From Gnetum montanum (Eukaryota > Streptophyta > Gnetopsida > Gnetales > Gnetaceae), in the NCBI GenBank assembly GCA_015680685.1, contig MNCI01018161.1, positions 1,028,180 to 1,092,179 of the forward strand: a stretch of 64,000 nt of DNA. Direction: 5' to 3'. The position numbers and the translations under genes were made by a program. Shown here piece after piece: positions 58,341 through 64,000 of the stretch (the first letter of the stretch is position 1; each line of letters opens with the position of its first letter). Under the pieces are notes generated by a model. The model did not search any database and had not been told where the DNA came from. It saw only the letters and a program-made list of their open reading frames with translations.

Positions 58341-58770
58341 GAATCTGTAACTTGTTGGCTCTAGTTTAAAGCCATTTCAGGCTGGGTACATCAATTTAAA
58401 GTCATGATGGACTATTGCATCTATTTTTAAAGAAAGAAAGGATTACCAGTTTTATGCCATGGTGGGCAAAAGGTAGTAACGTTTTTAGAAAGTTTTAAAC
58501 GGAACTGGCCATTTTTGACTATGGCTAGTTTAATGTCATTGCAGATGTTTGTTGGTAGTTTAACATCATACTGGATGATCGGTAGTTTAACATCATTTCA
58601 GACATATATAGTTTAACATCATTTTGGACATCTATAGTTTAACATCATTTTAGACATTTGTAGTTTAACATCATTTTGGACATTTGGTAGTTTAACATCA
58701 TTTCAGACATCTGTAGTTTAATGTCATTTCGAACATTTGGTAGTTTAACGTCATTTCGGACATTTCATTA
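58341..58770. repeat. GTTTAA-type tandem repeat next to protease (element C)
   Basis: This is a clear tandem array of about 11-14 units of 24-28 bp, best from 58525 to 58770: TAGTTTAACATCATTTTGGA followed by CATTTG or CATCTA. It lies between the antisense gene and the protease end, exactly as 19850-20080 does in element B. Units diverge toward 58341 (AGTTTAAAGCCATTTCAGG), resembling the B form. Confidence 0.85.
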
Positions 58771-58771
58771 G

Positions 58772-59687
58772 TTAGTTTTGTTTATTGAGTTGCTTCTTAA
58801 TCCTTTGTAGTTTCACATGTGGGGTTGAGCATGCGGGTAATATTTTATACTCACCTTCTCCTTCATCGGTGATATCAAAGGGTAATTCTGAACAAGAGAC
58901 ATTAGTAGGGATGGCTCCTATGTTTGTATTGTCTAGTGTTTCTTCAATTTCAGTAGGATTGGAAGTTAACATTGGATTTATGTTTTGAAGTATGCTCATG
59001 GTTCCTTGATTAGGCTCAATGAACTCAATTTTTAACTCTTGGTCTACTCTAGGATGTGAGGAAGTAGGCGGTACTATTGCATCCCGATATATGATGATCT
59101 CACCACCCTTGTAAGGTAGGTGGATTTGCTGATTGATTGGTGAGGATATGGCTTTAAGTTGAGCTAGCCAGGGATGTCCTAGGATTAAATTGTGGCATTT
59201 CATCAACTACTATGAATTCAGCTGATGTGGGGAATTGGTTCCTGGCTATGAAATCCAAGGTAACCATACCTTTCACTCCAACACGGGAACCACTGAAGGA
59301 TTTTAGGAAAGAAGTTGTCATGGGCTGTATTTGTTCGGTAAGTCTCAGGTTTTCGATGACAGGAAAAGGTATTATATTGGTTGTCGCACCATCATCAACA
59401 TGCACCCTACGTATCTTGAAATGATTAACCTGTATTGTTATGAACATAGGGGTTGTAGTAACTTCTCCTATTTTCTCATCTAGTTTAATGTCCTTAGCAT
59501 GAAACTCTAGGGATGTAGCCTTTGATTCCTGAGATTGTGCAGACAATACCGCATGAATGGATGGTTCATCTACAGGAAGGTCCTCACTAACAAGGACTGA
59601 AGTTAACATATGCATGAGAGTTTCTCGATGTACTGGTGAAGTCCTTACTAGATCATACAGTCTTAAAGAAGTATTCTTTTGTTTCAA
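58772..59687 (-). pseudogene. Element C protease
   Basis: This is the best-preserved protease of the Tat-type elements here, on the minus strand. 59154-59687 reads LVRTSPVHRETLMHMLTS, then VHVDDGATTNIIPFPVIENL, with the catalytic DDG triad residues kept. It continues with FLKSFSGSRVGVKGMVTLDF and SAEFIVVDEMPQFN. A one-base slip near 59160-59206 leads to 58772-59206: CHNLILGHPWLAQLKA, IHLPYKGGEIIIYRD and a Glu/Pro-rich tail ending HVKLQRIKKQLNKQN. Protease would process Gag-Pol. The frame stops right at the tandem repeat instead of running into RT. Confidence 0.8.
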
Positions 59688-59699
59688 AGCTTGTGTGAC

Positions 59700-60290
59700 C
59701 TAGGTCAACGCATTCACTAGGTCTTTACCATTTGGGACACCCTTTTCTATAGATATTTGGTCCATTTGACCCAGCATTCGTATTTCCTGTGGAGGGGTTT
59801 TTACTGAAGATGCTGGGCTTGGGACATGACTCGTGGCATTATCCTCATTTTGATGACTTGTAGTAGGCTCATTAATGGATGGACCCATGGGAATAGCATT
59901 TAGCAGTGTTGGCTTTGGTGGTTCCAATTTGTATCGATGGTTTTCTCTTTCCAAACATTCTCTTGTTAGTTTATCAGCAAGATGTTCTCATAGAGGTCAC
60001 GGGCGAATGGAGGTGGGTTATGTATCAGGGCATTTTGGCACTGGGATCACAAAGGGAATGGGTAGGTTTTCATATGGTGTGGTTGTGGCTACAACAGAAG
60101 GAGGTACACAGATAATGAATGGTCTTGGTGGTGTGGGGGATGTGCGCATGATGAAAGGGGTTTGAGGATATGTTGGGGTAGGTGTGTTTTCTGAAGGCTT
60201 GCGAATCACAAAAGCTTTTTACGGAATGTCTTATCTATCTTCAACATGGATAGTATTAATCACATATGGTGCATCATTGGTATTGAGAGG
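59700..60290 (-). pseudogene. Element C gag-protease linker
   Basis: A Pro/Ser/Thr-rich linker: 59700-59954 (EPPKPTLLNAIPMGPS, VPSPASSVKTPPQEIRML) and 60018-60209 (PTPTYPQTPFIMRTSPTP, VPPSVVATTTPYENLPIPF). It has no catalytic motif. It is largely open and joins gag to protease in one polyprotein, as in A, B and D. Confidence 0.6.
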
Positions 60291-62123
60291 ATCCTTGTAG
60301 ACCCCCATGGATTGGTTTTGGGATCTCACTAGGTTTGCCACGTCGAATACTACTTCACCCCTATCAATCATGCGTTGTATATCCTATTTCAACGTAAAGA
60401 AGTAATCAGTCTCATGACCACACCATTGGTAATATTCACAAAACCTATCCAACCTAAAGCCTTTTGGAATGGGGGGTTCATTGGCTATTGCTAATGCTAG
60501 ATTTTTGTCCAATTCACAAAATCGATCCGGTCTTTGAGAGGCCACAGGAGACATTTTTTTGTGTTGAATTAGCCCGGCCTTTAGAAGTTAATTAAGAAAT
60601 TGTGAAGGCTTCATGGGAAATGGTGTGTATTAAGTGGGGTATTTTCTTTTGAATGTATGGGCATGACCTGTGTTGTTGTTTCTATTTGAAGAATTCTCAG
60701 GTGTAGGAGTTGGTGTGGTTCTTTCATAGTTGTTTGGGATAGCAGGTTGTTTTCCTTTTTGTCTTGGATGACTAAGTCGGGCTCTTTCGGCCACTGTTGC
60801 TACCGTTGTTTTGGATTTATCTTTCCTCATATGTTGGATCCTAAAGGTTGAGTAGGCTAGTTCATTACTTGTTTGTGCCATCTCTTCTAATTCTTTGATT
60901 TGCATGAATGCTTGGCTCAATGTGCAGGCTTTCAAGTAGTAAAGTTTTGACTTAATAAAGTCATTCACAGCTGCCTTAAGGATGGTAAGTAGATATGTTT
61001 CAGGGATGGGTTCATGAAGTTCATTTAAGGCTGCACTCCACCTTTGGATAAATTTATATGTTGGCTCTAATGGTGCTTGTTTAATTTGAATCAAGCTATC
61101 TAATGTGGCTTTAGGTTTTATATTGTACTTGAAACGGGTGACAAACTAGTGCAAAAAATCCTCTAGAGAAGATATGGAGCTACATGGTAAATCTTAGTAC
61201 CATTCTAAGGCTTTTCTAGTTAAGGACATAGCAAACACATGCAGAATTACATGGGGCCATGCCTAAAGCAAAAGACTTTCAGTTTGAAATGTCACTAGGC
61301 GGGCATTTGGGTCTTCCTCTCCATTGTACTTGGTCAGCTAGGGTAACGAGACTCCCTTTGGCAAGGTTAAGGGTGGAATTTAGGGTTCAATTTGGTCATC
61401 TTGATAGAAATCTAGTACCTTGACTTCCTTGGTGTTCACAGTTTTAAGGCGTTTTAATTCTTCTACCAACGAGTGCATCATTCTTTGTGTGTCTACCCAT
61501 TCTTTGGATGTAGGAAAACCAGTGGATTGAGCGGATTGCGGATGATAATGGTTTAATTTTTGCATTGTTTGTGGAAAGAGAGGTTTTTGGGCTAACGTTT
61601 GTTGTGGTGGGATGGTATTCGGGACTAAGACTACAGCTGGTGGAACCCACTACCTAGCCACAAGTTGTGAAGTAACACCCTGAACATGTTGGGTTGGAGT
61701 AATCAATGGTGCTCCGTGGATCTCCAACTGAGGTATGTAATGGGTGGATGTGGAAGCTGGTATGACCAATGGCATTCCAATTATTTTAGGTCAAAAGATT
61801 GACCCTGCATTAGTTTGGGGAGGGATTTGTTGGGATTGTACTTGTGGGGGTACAATGGAAGTGGATGCATCAGAGTGAATATTATTGAGCACGGAGAAGA
61901 TAGGAATGGAAGTAGGTACCTCTTGTCGGGAGACTGATGCTCGAGTGTTTGCGGATGAAGGAGGAAGCACCATTTCTTCTAGAAAAGGGTGGAATAATGG
62001 ATTTGTATAGGCATGGGGATTAACGATGTGGTAGGAATCTCCATGTTTATATTGGGCTACAAAGTCATCTTCCTCATCTTGAGGCTCTATTGGAGGTAGA
62101 TGTAAGGCTTGACTTCTTGCCAT
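60291..62123 (-). pseudogene. Element C gag
   Basis: This gag starts at a real ATG (62123, minus; MARSQALHLPPIEPQDEEDD). The N-terminal part to about 61380 is Pro/Gln/Ser-rich. The capsid core lies around 61100-61350 (YNGEEDP-like, then FVTRFKYNIKP), followed by the open 60630-61094: LEPTYKFIQRWSAALNELHE, YLLTILKAAVNDFIKSKLYY and LSQAFMQIKELEEMAQTSNE, then a basic tail with KGKQPAIPNNYERTTPTPTP. At 60395-60500 FCEYYQWCGHETDYFFTLK is the zinc-knuckle equivalent with the last Cys changed to Phe. Gag packages the RNA. Stops near 60600, 61180 and 61700 split it. Confidence 0.8.
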
Positions 62124-62850
62124 AAGAAGCTGGGATATGAGTTTATGATGATTTTTAGATAGCAGGATTATGTTGAATGCTGAAGGGATGAACTCACATC
62201 CTCATTTGTGGATAAATTCATATTCTCTCTTCACTTCCCTCTCTATATGGTTGATAGGTAGGTTGGCTTGGATTTTGACACAGATAAAGTTATACTGTTC
62301 GAGTGTAAGAGTCACGTAGGTGGGGCCTTTTCCCTATAGCCTAAGCGATTGACGTGTAGGGCCTTGGGGATTTACCTATTCAATAACAGTTATGGATTCC
62401 ATGGTAGTCATAGGGTTTGAGGTTTTAGCCCCAAAGTATGAGATCGGCAGCTTTTCTGGGTTTGTCTGGAAAGATTCCATAATGAACGTGAGTAAATTGG
62501 GCTAGATGAGTTTACTGTGAGCAACCGTAGCATGACTAACAACAACGTGACTAACCATGTAAGAAGTAGCTATGATGTGACAGACAACGTGTTGCCAAAA
62601 GTAGCATGTCCTGACAAGTAGTGTAACCAACAGGCAGTGTGTCTTGACAGGCATCTGCAGCGTGAGAGGCAGTTGTAGCATGAGAGACAGAGTAGCGACG
62701 TGAGTAGATTATAGCGTAAGTACTATAGCATGAGGTAGGATGGAAAATATGGGTGAGTTAAGTTGGTGTATGTAAATTGGCTAGGCTTTAATGAACACTT
62801 TGTTTAGATAGGTAGCATGGTCAATGTTTCGACAAACAACAAACAAGTCA
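62124..62850 (-). other. Element C 5' leader
   Basis: This is the non-coding leader between primer site and gag ATG. At 62490-62740 the short motifs GTAGCATGA, AACGTGACT and GCGTGAGAG recur many times at 15-30 bp spacing in a loose array. The same motif marks the C LTR and the spacer 52651-54437. Confidence 0.5.
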
Positions 62851-62870
62851 GGCCCACCTTCTATCGCCAA
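62851..62870 (-). other. Element C primer-binding site
   Basis: The minus strand reads TTGGCGATAGAAGGTGGGCC, the clearest of the four related primer sites. It fixes the LTR edge a few bases to its right. Confidence 0.8.
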
Positions 62871-62874
62871 TTTA

Positions 62875-64000
62875 CTATACTAACCTAAATCGTCGGTCTA
62901 AGGCTGGAAGGGAAACAGACATCGAAAGATCGTTGACAAGCACAATTGACCTTGCCTTCGCTTGAGGGCAAGCTAGAAAAGGGAACGAAGGCAGAGTACC
63001 TTGGATGGTCTACACGCAAATCAACCAAGGACTTCCCCAAGCATAAGCTATGGCTCACACTAGGGTTATCGTAACTGATGTTTTAAAACTTGGACAATGA
63101 ACATAAAATGTAAACAGAAATATATGTAGTGTATTGCAAACGAAACATGAATGGAATCGTAAACAGAATGTAAGAAGAATGTAAACTAAATGTACACTAA
63201 ATATAAAATAGAGTAAATAGAAATAATGGTTGGCAAAAAAAAACTGTATTGTATTGCATAGAAAAGATGTGTACCAGTCAAAGCATAGCTGCAAAATGTG
63301 GATGGTAGGTCAAATGCCTAGCCCTGGGGTGATGTGATGCGATGATGTGATGATGTGATGTGATGTATGTGATAAGTACTTGGATGCTAGGAGTCAAGTG
63401 TGCCAAGCGTCCAAGGATTGCTAGTTTGCTGTACATTCTCAGAATTACCAATGTCTCCAATTGCCAACCCCGGTTTATGTGAATTGATAGGGTATTTATA
63501 GGGCTAGGTCAGACTCGGGTTCGGAATTCAAGAATGGAATCAATGGCTGGGAGATGAGAGGAAAGAAGATCTCATGACACATGTCCAATGGACATCTGTA
63601 TGTGAGTTGGACATGCAAGGGAAACCTACGTTCTTAACCAGGTACATTGCATTTTACAACTTGTGGGTTACTCAAGCCCATGGGAGTACATACAATTGAG
63701 ATCGTGAGGGCTCGACATGCCCACAAATGAAGAAAATTTACAAAGAAAATCAAAGGGATTGACTCCAGCTCTCTTGAAACTTCTTGGTCCTTGAATCAAC
63801 TATTGTAGGATGTTGATTTGAGGGGTTCTGTGGTTATTTGAGGTGTTTCTATTTTGCTAGAGCCTCCAGCATGAGTGGATGTGCCTCTATCATGAGTTCA
63901 TTTGTGTTTACACTACATTCATGCCCAGCGTTACCTCCAGCATGAATCCCATCGTGCCAATGTGTGTACGCTACACTCACACCCAACATGACCTTCAGTG
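62875..64000 (-). repeat. Element C 5' LTR (runs off the window)
   Basis: This is LTR sequence on the minus strand; only the R-U5 side and part of U3 are inside. The TATA box CCCTATAAATACCC is at 63490-63503 (minus), nearly the same as the D and E TATA boxes. GATGTGAT repeats at 63330-63372 are a small microsatellite. The U3 at 63840-64000 has CCAGCATGAG/CATGATGG motifs. The rest lies beyond 64000. Confidence 0.65.
63490..63503 (-). promoter_or_regulatory. Element C LTR TATA box
   Basis: CCCTATAAATACCC on the minus strand, a near-perfect plant TATA box about 630 bp upstream of the primer site. Transcription of element C would start some 30 bp to its left. Confidence 0.6.

Noticed and set aside
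58341-58770. Evenly spaced repeats reminiscent of a CRISPR array
   Set aside because: Units are contiguous and degenerate without unique spacers of constant length, and the context is a plant retrotransposon.

Overview
The window looks like nuclear DNA from a plant with a very large, repeat-filled genome. A gymnosperm is my inference, not something I can prove here. It is AT-rich, and almost every recognisable reading frame is a decayed LTR-retrotransposon protein. Differences between related copies are largely transitions, as expected of old, methylated copies. I found no convincing intact host gene, tRNA, rRNA or CRISPR array. Most open frames are short because stops and frameshifts interrupt them, and their apparent starts (often non-ATG) mean nothing.

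Layout. 1-4130: a Ty1/copia element on + (copia-1) that has lost its RT core. 4140-6180: an LTR plus gag of a Ty3/gypsy family on - (family G) with a tRNA-Asp-like primer site. 6416-7602: protease and linker of a Tat/Ogre-type gypsy element on - (A). 7608-26250: a nearly complete 18.6 kb Tat/Ogre-type element on - (B), flanked by the near-identical 5-mers TCAAC/TTAAC. Its order is 5' LTR, PBS, gag, protease, tandem repeat, a + strand (antisense) spliced gene, RT, RNase H, second RNase H, integrase, tandem repeat, PPT, 3' LTR. 26269-31470: a related element on + (D; LTR, gag, protease), lying head to head with B. 31500-33390: primer site and LTR of a third Tat-type family on - (F). 33395-37650: a second copy of the copia family on - (copia-2). 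39250-41129: a lone LTR of the B/D family on + (E). 42070-44430: LTR, PPT and a coding scrap of another element on - (H). 45677-48705: LTR and gag of family G on +. 50040-52650: an LTR-like segment with a 25-C run, then a long decayed + strand ORF. 54438-57977: a second copy of the antisense spliced gene. 58341-64000: tandem repeat, protease, gag, PBS and LTR of a fourth Tat-type element on - (C), running off the window.

The most interesting content is the antisense gene. Two diverged copies (about 16100-19637 and 54438-57977) lie in reverse orientation just downstream of the protease of elements B and C. They share several splice-site positions and the same acidic last exon. The N-terminal part resembles FCP1/NLI-interacting-factor phosphatases of the HAD superfamily, with catalytic residues apparently lost. 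In B the gene sits between protease and RT, the interval that in Ogre elements is known to hold an intron. The same 25-30 bp GTTTAA-type tandem repeat borders it next to protease in both elements. I read this as an element-resident accessory gene; its function is unknown.
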